Shown here: positions 46,070 through 57,264 of the stretch, piece by piece
Numbering within the stretch: position 1 is the stretch's first letter
Layout: every line of letters begins with the position of its first letter
NCBI RefSeq assembly: GCF_032854445.1
Contig: NC_088295.1
Span: 62,293,249-62,357,248 of the forward strand
From: Liolophura sinensis
Lineage: Eukaryota > Mollusca > Polyplacophora > Chitonida > Chitonidae
Direction: 5' to 3'
Length of the DNA stretch: 64,000 nt
Program-made: the position numbers and the translations under genes
Notes under the pieces: model-generated
Databases searched by the model: none
The model's input: only the letters and a program-made list of their open reading frames with translations
Told to the model about the DNA's origin: nothing

Positions 46070-47250
46070 TTAAGCTGCTTCTGTGCCTAGATTCGAGCTG
46101 ATATACCCAAAGTTTGGTTTTGTCACAATATCATGTGTCACATCTTGCATCTTGTCACATAATGACTTTGAATCACCGAGAAATGTCATCCTATATGGAC
46201 AACTAATCTGTCATTGAAAGCAATACACTTTAACCGTGTTATTATATCTCGTAGAAAAGTGGCCATAAGTGAAATCCAACCAGTGAACGATGTCAGCTTG
46301 GCACTTTAATCAGAAACTGTTCTGTGAAGGATGTCAAACGCTTGTCATTTCCCTTTACCCCAAAGGCTCAAACTTTTAAATACCGATTTCGAATTAGTTT
46401 TGGGGCACTGTAAATTTACAGTTGGGGCGTTGTCTTCTTTGCCTTTCATGTTTTAGGTCTGACTTCAACAGAATTGTATTCGTAACTGTGACCTTTGAAG
46501 TACTTCTGCTCCTAATAAAAAAAAAATCAGCCGTGAATTGTCTCAATGCTTTTTTTAAAATTATTATTGTTATTAGAGCGTGTGGGGAAGGATCGTATCT
46601 TTTGGCAACTGAAGAATATTCAAATACACATGGGCATTTCGACAAAGAAAGATAAACAAATATTAAGTCATATATATAGGAAACAGCCTCGGTGACAATT
46701 TAACCCGGTTCTGCAAAAAGCAACTTTAGCAACCAACAATCGGAAAAAACCAAAGAAACCACATTCTGGATGGGCAAGGCAACAATAGAAACAAGAGTAT
46801 GCATTGGTAGATGTCCAGAAATGCACTATACAAAACATTTAAGGAGCTTATCATGTGAAACCGTAGCGGTGATATTATTGTAATGCTTGGAACATCAGTG
46901 GTTAAATATTAATGATATCGAGCGCAGCTCTTTAAATCGCTCTCTTAGCTAAATCCTATGCATAATGTTAAAGAAACAACATCCAAAATGTAAAACTTTC
47001 CCCCAGTCGAAAGTCTATTTTAGCTGCGAATGCAGGGATCGCTCTACGAGACTATAGACTGGCATTGTCTTTAACGTGGAACCGACATCGGTCTGACAGA
47101 GTGTCGCGGACTCAGATCAATTCTGTCCACGATGACAAATACACTTGAGCCGCATAGTCAGACAACAGGCCTACAGGGGAGGTTTTGTTCGAGAGACGAT
47201 AAGAGGTGGTAAGGATAGGCATGAAGGGTTAATCTGTTAACAAGCGAACA
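46070..47250. other. No feature recognised
   Basis: About 1.2 kb without recognised features. The part at 46920-47250 may be the upstream extension of block G, but I could not align it convincingly. Confidence 0.35.
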
Positions 47251-47279
47251 AGGTAAGAAATATAGTCCTTGGTCGCAGT

Positions 47280-48030
47280 AAATGGTCATAGATCGACGAT
47301 ACACCGAACTGAAGTCCGTCACCACCAGACTATTCCTCTCACCCCCGGGGTGATTGATGTCACCCAGGCAGATAAGTGAGCCCCATACATTTCCATGAGA
47401 AATCATGTGTTAATCGGAAACATTTTATCCGGTCGGTGTAAATCGAGGCAGAATCGATTCGCTAATAGCCGTAGAATATTGTCGTGTCTGAATAGTCGAT
47501 AGACTAGCTCCGTGTTGAAGTGGCAGAGCTTTAGATGGCCCTGACCCAGGATTTGTTTCTTCGTGGCTCCAGCTGGGTTATATTAAGCGCAATGTTGTTC
47601 TTTGACCGCAGTAAATCAAAATGAATCCTTGGGAAAGGACTCATTTGAATATATTCCTGATGGGGAAGGCTCTCCTGGGCGCCAGTGGTTTCAAGATAGG
47701 CACACATTACCTCGTTACAGACTCGATCGTTATGGGGGATTTGCTCTAGTGAATAAGTGCTTCAGCCATGGTTGACGTAACTAAGTGACGAAATGTCTCC
47801 TTGAAGGACAGGAGGGTGAAACCTTACCGCCCAGAAATTGACAAACCCCTCATTTATCAGATTGTTAGCACGACTGAACAAGTTAGAAAAAATCAACATG
47901 GACGTCTGAATTATGTCGACCGATTCCTACTAAAAGCGATTAATGGCTAGCTGGGAAAAAAACATAGCGACTGATTTCAAAGCGAGAGTGAGATTGCTTT
48001 CCCTGAGCGCCAAAGGATAAGTCAGTACCT
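47280..48030 (+). pseudogene. Block G copy 1: decayed coding-like paralog
   Basis: Aligns by eye to the minus strand of 62215-62900 over most of 700 bp. Segment 1 (about 47300-47450) reads in one frame with PGVIDVTQ, VLIG and CKSR; the partner has PGVMDVTQ, VLIG and CKSR. Segment 2 (about 47815-47960) reads VKP, PLIYQI, RLN and ING, as does the partner. Gaps inside both segments are single codons. A TGA at 47377-47379 and a TAG at 47948-47950 break the frames, and the part between the segments carries shifts. I read this as a pseudogene, or a dead mobile-element ORF, of unknown function. Confidence 0.55.
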
Positions 48031-48039
48031 ACAGAAAAC

Positions 48040-48510
48040 ACGGATTGATTAATGACCAAAAAGTACGCTAAATTACATTTTTTCAGTTGCCCCATGGGAC
48101 AAGGACTCTGTTTCCCATTTTTATTTCGCCTCTTGGTGAGAATCTAGTTAACTCATATCGTCTATACGACTGAATGCGTCTACTGCTTCATTAACTTTAC
48201 TTCGTAGAGTCCTATTGGTCTTTAATGTTCGCTCTCTTGCATTGAACAGTGAAGATTTAAGTATAATAAATTGATAACACTGAGTGTCAAAGTGATACAG
48301 AAATTCATGAAGTAATTAATGCTCAATCAAAGACCTGCTTTGAGCAGTGTTGTTCGTTCGTCTTCGGGATGCTCGCTCCAGGATAGAATTATGGCGTTGA
48401 AAAGTCGCGTGTTCTAGTCATGGCACTGTTATAGTCATCAACTATGTGTTTACGGCATCAACTATCAATTATGTGTTTATCCTTTCTGAGGTACCTGTCT
48501 TGTGATATTT
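48040..48510. other. No feature recognised
   Basis: No gene or repeat recognised downstream of block G. Confidence 0.4.
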
Positions 48511-48514
48511 TTGC

Positions 48515-48602
48515 TTACAATACTGACTGACTCATAAAAGCAACTTGAGACATATGTGGCAGAGAAGTGTAAAACGCCAATAAAATTAAAACAAAAATAA
48601 TG
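48515..48602 (+). mobile_element. Possible SINE 3' end
   Basis: ACTGACTGACTCATAAAAGC leads to AAGTGTAAAACGCCAATAAA and an A-rich end, similar to SINE 3' ends in the window (GGCGTAAAACACCAATCAAA). Confidence 0.4.
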
Positions 48603-48609
48603 AAAAGTG

Positions 48610-49290
48610 AATGTTCATTTTACGTTTATATAAATAGTCTCTGCTTTGACAGGCTGATCATGAAGCTTAAAACTTTCACTGTGGATTTTGTCATCTTATA
48701 ACCCAATTTATTTGACATAACCTTCCTGCCCAGGAATATTACCGGGGCAAATTGCATTCCGAGAGAGAAAAAAATCTCCATAAAAATGCCACAAATCGAT
48801 CATTGAGCTAGCAGGAAATAAGTTTCATCCATAACGTCAGCCGAAGAAGCGGATCGTTTGTCAATGACATTTTTGCCAATGGCATATACATTCTACACAA
48901 ACAATGAAACGGTTTGTCGTCCTGGCTGGCTAAAGCAAATATTAACTCTAACATTACCAACGGGCCGATGTGGAAGGAAGAACGTATAAATTCCCTCAAA
49001 TTTTCTCATGTTAATATAAGTGGTATTGATATAAATGTATATCTAGTCATGAGGGAATTCCATTTTATACTGACTGTATAGGAAGTCAGTCCAAGGATTA
49101 TTATCTGCCAATACATGCCGAAATTGGTGGTACATAACAAAATACCGATGAATTGAGAATTGGGTGCCTATTTATCCACATTCGCCAGAAGGAAGCAGTA
49201 CATTGAGTAGGTCTGCTTGTCTGAATGATGGTTCTGTATAGATAAAGACGTACAGGATAGAGAGTAAAACCTAAGTCCACATTTACCACA
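48610..49290. other. No feature recognised
   Basis: No gene or repeat recognised. Confidence 0.4.
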
Positions 49291-49294
49291 CGTC

Positions 49295-49487
49295 TCAGGA
49301 CTTAAGTCAGAAATTAAAACACAACTACAATTAAATATTTTGATCAAGGAAGTGCAAAATTTGTACACTGAATCGTTATTGTAGAAGAATATACCAACTC
49401 ACAATTTGAGTTCTTTCTTGTTCTTATTTTGCCTTTTTAAGTCCATGCAATTTATGACTTAAGTTGCTTGATAAATACAAGGCCAGA
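49295..49487 (+). mobile_element. Family C MITE-like element
   Basis: The clearest copy: left end GGACTTAAGTCAGAAATTAA, right end AATTTATGACTTAAGTTGCT; reversed, the right end gives AACTTAAGTCATAAATT, an imperfect terminal inverted repeat of about 16 bp. The interior has GTAGAAGAATATACC and GAGTTCTTTCTTGTTC as in the copy at 25.85 kb. It abuts a family B fragment. Confidence 0.65.
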
Positions 49488-49562
49488 GGAGCGACGACAG
49501 TATGATCGTTGGCAAATTGCCACACGTAACCGGTGAAACACGGCCTGCTGTCAGACCAGTGG
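49488..49562 (-). mobile_element. Family B fragment
   Basis: GAGCGACGACAGTATGATCG, GGCAAATTGCCACACGTAAC and CGGTGAAACACGGCCTGCTG are one end of family B in minus orientation. Confidence 0.65.
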
Positions 49563-49694
49563 TGCCCCTTCATTTACTCTACATGCATCTATTCGAAAAT
49601 TTAAATGCAAGTTAGTGAGATTAGATTGCAATGACTATTTCAAATCAGTTATAACTAAATATACGATCTCTCAGTTTGTGCCATATCAGTAGAA

Positions 49695-49790
49695 AACGAA
49701 TGAATGGCTAGGTTTTCTCACACTGGCAGTATATTTCAGTCATGATGATATTTTGGTGAAATATGAATTTAAACATTTTTGTTAGCTGTT
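49695..49790. mobile_element. Family E SINE-like fragment
   Basis: AACGAATGAATGGCTAGG, then ACTGGCAGTATATTTCAGTC and ATGATGATATTTTGGTG follow the family E order but are heavily diverged. Confidence 0.4.
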
Positions 49791-50154
49791 TGATTGGTTT
49801 TGTTGGGTGTTTTTTCTCTATAGTTGTTTGTAACAACGGGCATTTTGAAGGCATATTAGAATGGTTTTATGAAGTTACTGTTTAATCTTTGCATCTTTGT
49901 GAAAAACACAAAGGAATAAAAACTCGAGCATATCATTTTATTTTATTATCTGATTGGTGTATAACCCTGTGCAAAATGTCATGTGACGACGATGAGGTGT
50001 GCGGATGGAGCAAATCAGATTGCCACAGCCCTTGATCACTTACCTGGTAAAACGCCTGATTTCAGCTGCAGTCGAATCAGTCAAATCTGCTAATTCATTG
50101 ATGAGGGGACAATCGCTTGAGAAAAACGTATTGGGTTAATGACCAAGCGAGGCG

Positions 50155-50290
50155 TGGAATTTGCTACTATTTAAACATTTACATGGGCAGTTGAAAAGAC
50201 CCTATAACTGAGGTAGATTGACCACAAGTTGTATTTCACTGGCTGCGTGTAACCGTTTGCCGTCTGTCACACTTTCTATGCTTTTATATT
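50155..50290 (+). mobile_element. Family B repeat, 3' half
   Basis: GGAATTTGCTACTATTTAAA, CATTTACATGGGCAGTTG, AACTGAGGTAGATTGACC, TTTCACTGGCTGCGTGTAAC and CGTCTGTCACACTTTC follow the plus-strand order. Confidence 0.7.
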
Positions 50291-50414
50291 TATATTCCAT
50301 ACCTGTATAAACAAAACTGCTGCTGGTGGGTAAAACATCTCCGAGGCCCAGTACATTTGCACTGTTGTCATGCTATTGTTCACCAAATGTGAAAAAATGT
50401 TGGTAAAACAGCTT

Positions 50415-50560
50415 TCTGAGTAATTCTAGACCAGTGACGTCCAATAATTTGCAAGTAACATCCGTGCATTGTTTACCTACTTCTGCCGGAGCCATTTGCC
50501 AGCTATCACCATATCGTCGCTACTATGGTTTTACTCTTTATGTTGTAAATCAATAATTAT
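50415..50560 (+). mobile_element. Family B repeat with central deletion
   Basis: The 5' boundary CTGAGTAATTCTAGACCAGT and the first 100 bp are followed directly by the 3' end (TTTGCCAGCTATCACCATAT, ATGGTTTTACTCTTTATGTT). The middle (about 130 bp) is deleted. Confidence 0.8.
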
Positions 50561-50634
50561 TTCACACGAGTTTTATACTCAGGATAATTGCATTGTATGT
50601 TATTGTATGTTAAATGCATGTGATGACAATTCAT

Positions 50635-50905
50635 TGTGATGAATAATTCTAGACCAGTGACGTCTAATAAATTGCAATTAACATCACTGCATTTTTTACC
50701 TAATTCTGCTTAAGCCATGGTGCTAGGGGCTGTGTAATTTACTACTATTCATGCATTTACACGGACAGTTAGAATAAAACCATAATTCAGTTAAATTGAA
50801 AAGAGGCCTTACTTCACCGGTCACGTGTGACCAATTGCCAACTATCACACTGTCGTCGATGCTCTGGTTTTACTCTTTGTCTTGTACGTCTTAATTATAT
50901 CTTTC
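50635..50905 (+). mobile_element. Family B repeat, essentially complete
   Basis: The reference copy for the family: from AATAATTCTAGACCAGTGAC through AAGCCATGGTGCTAGGGGC, GGACAGTTAGAATAAAACC, TTCACCGGTCACGTGTGAC and GTCGTCGATGCTCTGGTTT to TTGTACGTCTTAATTAT. Length is about 270 bp, with no poly(A)-like tail and no coding capacity. The ends (ATAATTCTAGAC and, reversed, ATAATTAAGAC) may be short imperfect inverted repeats, which would suggest a DNA-transposon derivative. Confidence 0.75.
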
Positions 50906-50989
50906 ACGTGTGGCATTTGTCATAATTGATGGAAAGCAAGAACTTTATGTAAGACCACAAAACCACCACCATCGGCCGCTTATTAATAC

Positions 50990-51069
50990 CAAGGCCCCGA
51001 AAACACCCGAAGCGGGTATATCTTGAAAATTTTCTGTCCGAATAGGTTATTAACCACGTCTCGCATGGC
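50990..51069 (-). CDS. Candidate internal exon 2 of an unknown gene
   Basis: On the minus strand an acceptor (TCAGTCAGTTTTTCAG) ends at 51070 and a GTATTA donor begins at 50989, enclosing 80 bases. In the phase required by the exon at 51835-52004, it reads as 26 codons plus two bases without a stop (for example NNLFGQKIFKIYPLRVFSGP), and the frame closes two codons after the donor. The donor is mediocre. With only the fit of phase as support, this is tentative. Confidence 0.25.
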
Positions 51070-51373
51070 CTGAAAAACTGACTGAAAGGTAACCATTCAA
51101 CAACGACTCGATCCATCCCACCCAACCTCCGGCGTTCATTCTAAAGTAATTGATCATTTACCTGAAGTGTGGGTAAAAGGAACTAACAGCTAATACAGAA
51201 CAATTGATTTTCATTCAGCACAGCATTTGTATCACTTAATTACAGCCGATCTCAGTGATGGAAGTAATCGATTTGCTTCATTCGTCTGGTGGAGGTGTTT
51301 CATGGTGATAAGTAAAGAGGCGAGATATTTTTCATCTCTACTCATTAGTTAAACTCCCAGCAGGTCAACGAAC

Positions 51374-51450
51374 TTTTATTTATTTATTTTTTTCATTGAA
51401 GTTTTCTATTACGTCACACTCAAGAAAGTTTCACTTATATTATAACACCG
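51374..51450 (-). mobile_element. Family A SINE tail fragment
   Basis: TTTATTTATTTTTTTCATTG followed by TATTACGTCACACTCAAGAA and AGTTTCACTTATATTATAAC is the 3' end of a family A copy in minus orientation, with the rest lost. Confidence 0.6.
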
Positions 51451-51494
51451 ACGTGTTAAGTTCGAAATCATCGAAGGAAAAATGTCAAGAAAAG

Positions 51495-51605
51495 TTTTTG
51501 TGTCCACAGATTCATCTGCGTATTTAACCATTTTTGTGTAGACATATTCATCTGTGAATGCAACCAATTTTTGTGTCTCCAGATTCACCTCTGTATGTTA
51601 TGAAA
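51495..51605 (+). repeat. Diverged 43-bp direct repeat
   Basis: TTTTTGTGTCCACAGATTCATC, TTTTTGTGTAGACATATTCATC and TTTTTGTGTCTCCAGATTCACC-like units start near 51497, 51532 and 51570, each followed by a T- and A-rich stretch. Confidence 0.6.
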
Positions 51606-51834
51606 TTATGACGGTTTAATACAACAAATAACTGATTAGCGGAGTAGGCTCACAGACATCAATTACTACAAGGATGGCCTCACGCGGTCATATATGTCGA
51701 TATATTTACAGAGGAAAAAGCTGCAAGAAACTAATGAGCACTTGTATGAGCAACGAGGAAGTCTTGTACGGAGTCAGTGAGCGATGTGATTTGGATGGAC
51801 GGTATGTGAAGGAATATATGGCGGCTGGCCTTAC

Positions 51835-52004
51835 CTCTGTCACGCCGAAGGCATTTATCTGGGTCATCTGTCTCGTATATGCGCTGTTACAGGAGAGGGT
51901 CAATCCTCCAGCCCATTGCTCAACGTCATGGTCATCCAGACGGCTGCCTGCGCAATCAGACCATGGGCCATATGTCATATCTGGTCGAATTCTGGCAAAT
52001 ATTC
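51835..52004 (-). CDS. Candidate internal exon 1 of an unknown gene
   Basis: 170 bases on the minus strand lie between a strong acceptor (CTCGCTCTCTCCCACAG) and a strong donor (GACAGAG then GTAAGG). After two bases that complete a split codon, 56 codons are open and end on a codon boundary. The peptide includes YGPWSDCAGSRLDD and QWAGGLTLSC, with two cysteines, an acidic stretch and three tryptophans or aromatics, which is more protein-like than its surroundings. It could be part of a secreted or extracellular protein, but I recognise no domain. The plus strand is also open here (51674-52045), which weakens the case. Confidence 0.4.
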
Positions 52005-52049
52005 CTGTGGGAGAGAGCGAGGACATAGCGCAGACCGGCCACTAAGTGG

Positions 52050-54630
52050 CACTCAAGGACAGGGGGTTCACTAGCCAACATAACTAGGATAGCTTCTCAT
52101 TGCAAACCTCAGATAGGTCCCAAAACTGTTAAGTATTGGAGTTGGGTTTAAGTGACTTGTCATACGGAATTAAGCTGGAAGAATCTGCGTTTTATTAGTC
52201 CTGTGTGCAATACTTTTGGGAATATGAATGTATACCTGTATGAATATATAATTAGGACTTCTGATTTTCGTAGAATTGAAAGGAAAATGAAAAAGAGTTG
52301 TGAGAGATGTATGGCTGATGGAGCCATACAGTTCTAATCTTCATAATTGGGATTCGCTGTTAATAGTACTCATGGGGACTTTCCTACTTAAAAACTTTGT
52401 CCCTAATATATATATTTTATAAAAGGGGCGAGGATGTTATCAGAGTGAAAATAACTCAGCTGTATTATAGGTGCAAATGTAAAGACGGTTACGATAACAT
52501 TGTGATTGATGCAATCTGATCAAGTTGTGGGAGACACGATTGATATTCCCCTATCTCGTTCCAGCAAAAGACATATAGATATGACAGTTGTGAATTTTTC
52601 CTGGCCACTTAGTACTTTAATTAGAGGTCCATCGCAGTGTTAGTACATTGCCTCTGTACATGCTATAATCTTTTAGGCTTTTTCTATATAACGGAACGCT
52701 CTGTTTTAAGGTCAGCTTAACATAAGACGAAATTATGCAGAATGCGACATTAAATCATATATTTAAGCAGTGTAAACACTGAGAAGAGGTACGATATACT
52801 TTAACTGTAATATCATATATAAGGCTTGTATATGGTTGAAAATTTGCAAGAAAGCACTATAATTAAGATATATCCGAAAAGGATCGAAAGCGAATGTGTA
52901 TCAAAGTACAAAACTGCAAATACGTCTTTCAAGTCTGATAGAAAACTTCTGGCACTTTTACATCATACATATAAAATGACTTCTCTTTGTCTCCTCTGTT
53001 AGGTGAAATATTAGAACACTTTTTTGACGCGCCATCTACAAGACAAGACTTTAACCATAAAAACCAGAAAATGTCTTAAAAGGGGCGAAGGAATGTGACT
53101 TTATAGTCTCGCAGCGAATTTGCCTCATAAGCAATTATGGGGATGTGAAGTATACAGCACAGCACAAAAGGTTCAGCTATAGGCCGTGATATTGAATTAG
53201 ATGCTGTGTTTGACCACTCGTGCCTTTCATTTATCCGCCTGGATTCATCAAGGGAACTCGCGGTGTGTCTCTAAGCTCCTTCCGTTAATTGCTCGTGATC
53301 CATGCAGAGATCGAACCAATGTTATACGTGATTGAGTCAATACGGGGTGATATTAAAAGCAAATAGTATTCGTTGTTACTGATCCAAGCGGAGTTTAACA
53401 CGAACGAGGAACACGGTACGTCTGTTATCTAGCGTCGAATAAAACCTGAATAAACTCTGAAGATAAATCGATTGTGGTACAGCTACATTTACTTATGTCT
53501 CAAAATATGTCGACGGAAGGTCTAAAACATTGGTGGCAAGATAATAAGCAAGTACTGTCGCCATACAAAGGGCTTAACAGGAAAGTTGTAGATACAGTCT
53601 CAATGACGTAAGATGGAAGAATTAATTACAATGCTGGATTACATTCTTTGTTCGGTCTATTGATCTAAACGGGTTACCCACATTAGTCTACCTTATATAA
53701 CAAAAGTATACAATGCCGTCAATACCTCGTCAAGAGTAGAAGACCTTCTAGGTCAATTATCTCAAAACCAATCCCGAAAATAACTTTCCATATAAACCAT
53801 ATAAAGTATATATAAATTAAGAAACTAGGACTGGATTCTGTAGAAAGAACCAGTCAACAGTTTTCAATGATACCAGAAAGATGCAAGGAATGTTCTAAGC
53901 GGGTCAATTAGTTTATAAGTAGTAGTTTATGAGTTGTACTTCAGCAAAAATATGTATCTCATTTGCGCTCTGATAGCAACTGTTTACATATTCAGCGTGG
54001 CTATATTATTAAATACGATGCTTATACACCCTAATAATAATGGGGTTACAAGAATTAGACAATTCCTGCAGGCTGCCACACACTCCATTCAAATCTGTAC
54101 CTAAGGTTTGGACAGATTTGATAAACCTCAGTTCCTTTGTGATAAAAGCATATAACAAATTGAAATTTACTCTCGAATGTAGCTTGGCTCTTAAAACATA
54201 TTTAAACGTTTAGCTTTTGGAATAAATTTGCTACATTTGATTAGCAAAAAATAACATTTTAATATTACTGAGTTACATTTCGGACAAAAAGTAAACCGTT
54301 CCCTGTAGAACTGGCGAAGATGGCACAAAATGTGGATATGCCTCTTAGACGTAGTAAGAAATGGTATGTATGAACTCTCTTGTGCTATTATTCCAAAAAC
54401 TATATTTACTACATGTTATAAATATTTACCACCCTCGATGAAAATCGTTCTATCAGGTATGTCTAACATGCAAAAGCAAATTTATATGTGGCTAGACGGT
54501 GATATTTTTATTAGCTGGTTTTATTTCATTTGACTGCTCCTTAATGCACCCCATGTTATCGTCGAACACAGTAAATGCTCCAAGATTGAACCCCCAAGGG
54601 AAATCAAACTGTCATCGCTAAAGCAGTGTG
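52050..54630. other. Long stretch without recognised features
   Basis: About 2.6 kb of AT-rich sequence; no matched repeat, RNA gene or convincing coding region. Confidence 0.4.
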
Positions 54631-54634
54631 GTTG

Positions 54635-54694
54635 GTGGATATTTAATATTTGCCATGTCTACTGCTGGATATTTAATATTTGCCATGTCTACTG
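54635..54694 (+). repeat. 30-bp perfect tandem duplication
   Basis: TGGATATTTAATATTTGCC followed by ATGTCTACTG occurs twice with a 30-bp period and no visible difference. Confidence 0.92.
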
Positions 54695-54699
54695 ACTGC

Positions 54700-57155
54700 T
54701 CAGTAGAGCGCAATATCTGGTACTGTACATACAGCGTCTAGACTGGAGATAACACTGCCTGTAAGTGAAGACCCATTAATAAGCTAATGGTTACATGGAG
54801 ACATCAGTCTGCGTTTCAATTGCCATTTTCGCGTTGCAAATGTTTGAATCGCTGAAGCTAATTGAATTTTGATCATGTCCATCCATTTATTTTACCAACG
54901 ATTTTTTAAATTTTTCGTTGTAAAATGTTTTGTTTCCTCCCACGCGCCGACACATCCCGAATAACGATGTATATGATTGAACAAAAACTGTGCATACGCT
55001 CAGTTTACAATGTGAGGAACATACTCGGAAAGCGACAATTTGATACTGTGTTCTGTTGCTACTTCATGTATTTCAAAGTATTTCCTCCAATATACTCAAA
55101 AAATTAAGGGTTTTTTTTAAACAAAAAGTTGTCTGAGTGATCTAGAATATATCCTGTTATAATAACTCAGTATTCTGTCATATTAAACAAAACATCACGT
55201 TAGTCTAATAGAATCTTTATGTTGAATGAACAGAATATGTATGTGTATGTTTAATAGAATAATCTGGTGCGATAGCAGAATGCATACTAGCGTCACTCAG
55301 ACAACAGACTTTCTGTTAAAATCAACAGATTCATTTTTTTTTAGTGTAACAAATATATGAAGTTTGCGGTTGTAACACACTTCTATTACTCATACATCAC
55401 AAATTCCTATGGATTTTTCTGTTATCTGCGCAAGAATATCTTTGTGAGTGTTACCAAGTCTGTTATCTTCTTCTGTGTTCCGAAGGAAACAGATGATACA
55501 GTATGAAATATATGCAAATATTAAGTTTGTAAAATGTTTTTAATGTCGTGATTGTCATATAACTGGACACGATAAAGTTTTACAATCAGTACAATTCTCT
55601 TGTAAGTAAATATGGAATCTTTGGGAATCTGCCATAATTATCTATTTCCGCCTAACCCGAGGACAGGGGCCGTATATTGGTCGTGCTGAATTAGAACGCG
55701 GCGTTGGATGTGCGAACAGACCCAATCAAAACACAACTGAGATACATATTTTCATAAACGACAACTTAAAACATAACTTGTCTTTTCATGAATATGCCTT
55801 AATTTCTTACTTTTTGTACTTTCTGTGTCCTTTGGTGGTTTGTGTTGCTCGTTGTTTTGGTAACTGACTTTGCCATTATTGACCTGTAACTTCCATTTTG
55901 GTGACGGCTGGTATACGAATGTGTTTTTTGACACCTGGACTCCGCGGTTAAGTTGGGATGCACCATGGTTAAAAGCTGGAAAAATTACCTAATAATTTGT
56001 TTGTAAGGTTTAAAGGCAATTCTGTGATATCATGACTTTGTTGTGGCACAACTTTACCTCGCTCTCACGCTAGTGACACCAATAACACTTCATCCTATTA
56101 CAGTATTAATGACAAATTGGTCAGTCCAATTTTTATAGTTATAACAGTAAACAGACTTGGAACTGAATCCGTTTTTCTCTCTTAATTTATGAGGGCAAAC
56201 AGCTTTAGTGTCAAGCGGCACGATTCATACAACTACGGTGTTAACAGGGTGGATTTAACAAGTAGTTTTGTTACAGGCCTATAAAACTAACAACGAGCCA
56301 GTTTATCATCTGGCACCGATATATGACAGTCTTCAAACTCATCGATAAGCTATTAGTTATCCTCGGATTGGCGTCAGACCGAAACACTTTTATACAAAAC
56401 TGACGGCTCTGGATCGCCATTAATGGACTTAGTCGCTGTTATTATGATGGTCCACACTCGCAATTCCAGCGCGCCCCGAGCTAAGATTGATTCTCTATGA
56501 ATATATATAATGTATACGGATGGCATTGTCACACGGTTATGGCCGTGGCAAAATGTCAGTCGGGCAATTATATTACATATTAATGAAGATGGAGGGCTCG
56601 GACCAGTGCCCCTGATGGTCGCCGTCCCGAACTTGTTCCGTCTGGGTTAAAATGTAGACGACAGAGATGAATTGCACGTTTGACTCCAGCAACCTTATAC
56701 AGTCTATATACGCCTTTCTCTGCCCAGTGATGGTTCGTCATGGCTTCTGGTAAAGTATAAAGTGTCGAATTTTCAACGCTTCAATACTTTCTAACAAAAT
56801 GTAAGATTTCTAGTTGATGTTTCTACGACTAAAAGCGTTTCTTTTGTCACTGATGTTTAAAGACGACGATTGTATCTCAAGCCGATGACGCGTGATTGTT
56901 CATAAAAATTGTCCATCCAGAAAATACATTTAACACTGATCTTCCCTGGTGAGGTTACTTGTATTACATGCATGCACACATTCTTGAAAGTGTCATCCCA
57001 GGATGGGAAAGTATCCCCTCTAAAAAGTTGAATATGTACAGAAAAAAAACTTCGCTTTAGTTTGTGTGTTTGAACACTGTGGCCTAAAACACCTACAGCA
57101 GATATGGGAAAAAATCTTATTTAACAGTATACGTCAACGATAAAATTAAAGGCGT
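54700..57155. other. No gene recognised
   Basis: About 2.4 kb with no matched repeat. A short imperfect inverted repeat at 56522-56557 (GGCATTGTCACACGG and CCGTGGCAAAATGTC around a 6-nt loop) is the only structure noticed. Confidence 0.35.
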
Positions 57156-57159
57156 AGAG

Positions 57160-57262
57160 CATATCAAATTGTCACACGTAACCACTGAAATACGGTCTCT
57201 TGTCAGTTTACCTGAGTCACGCTTTTATTCTGACTTTTCATGTAAACACATAAATGGTAACA
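57160..57262 (-). mobile_element. Family B fragment
   Basis: AAATTGTCACACGTAACC, CTGAAATACGGTCTCTTGTC, AGTTTACCTGAGTCACGC and TTTTCATGTAAACACA are the central part of family B in minus orientation. The 142-codon open stretch at 57169-57597, the longest in the window, begins inside this repeat and has no protein features. Confidence 0.65.
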
Positions 57263-57264
57263 TT

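Noticed and set aside
47158-47406. 82-codon minus-strand stretch as an exon
   Set aside because: It lies antisense to block G, whose conservation supports the plus-strand frame, and no acceptor could be matched to it.
51674-52045. 123-codon plus-strand open stretch as a gene
   Set aside because: The opposite strand over the same bases has both strong splice sites and a better-looking peptide; the plus-strand frame is probably its shadow, though this remains uncertain.
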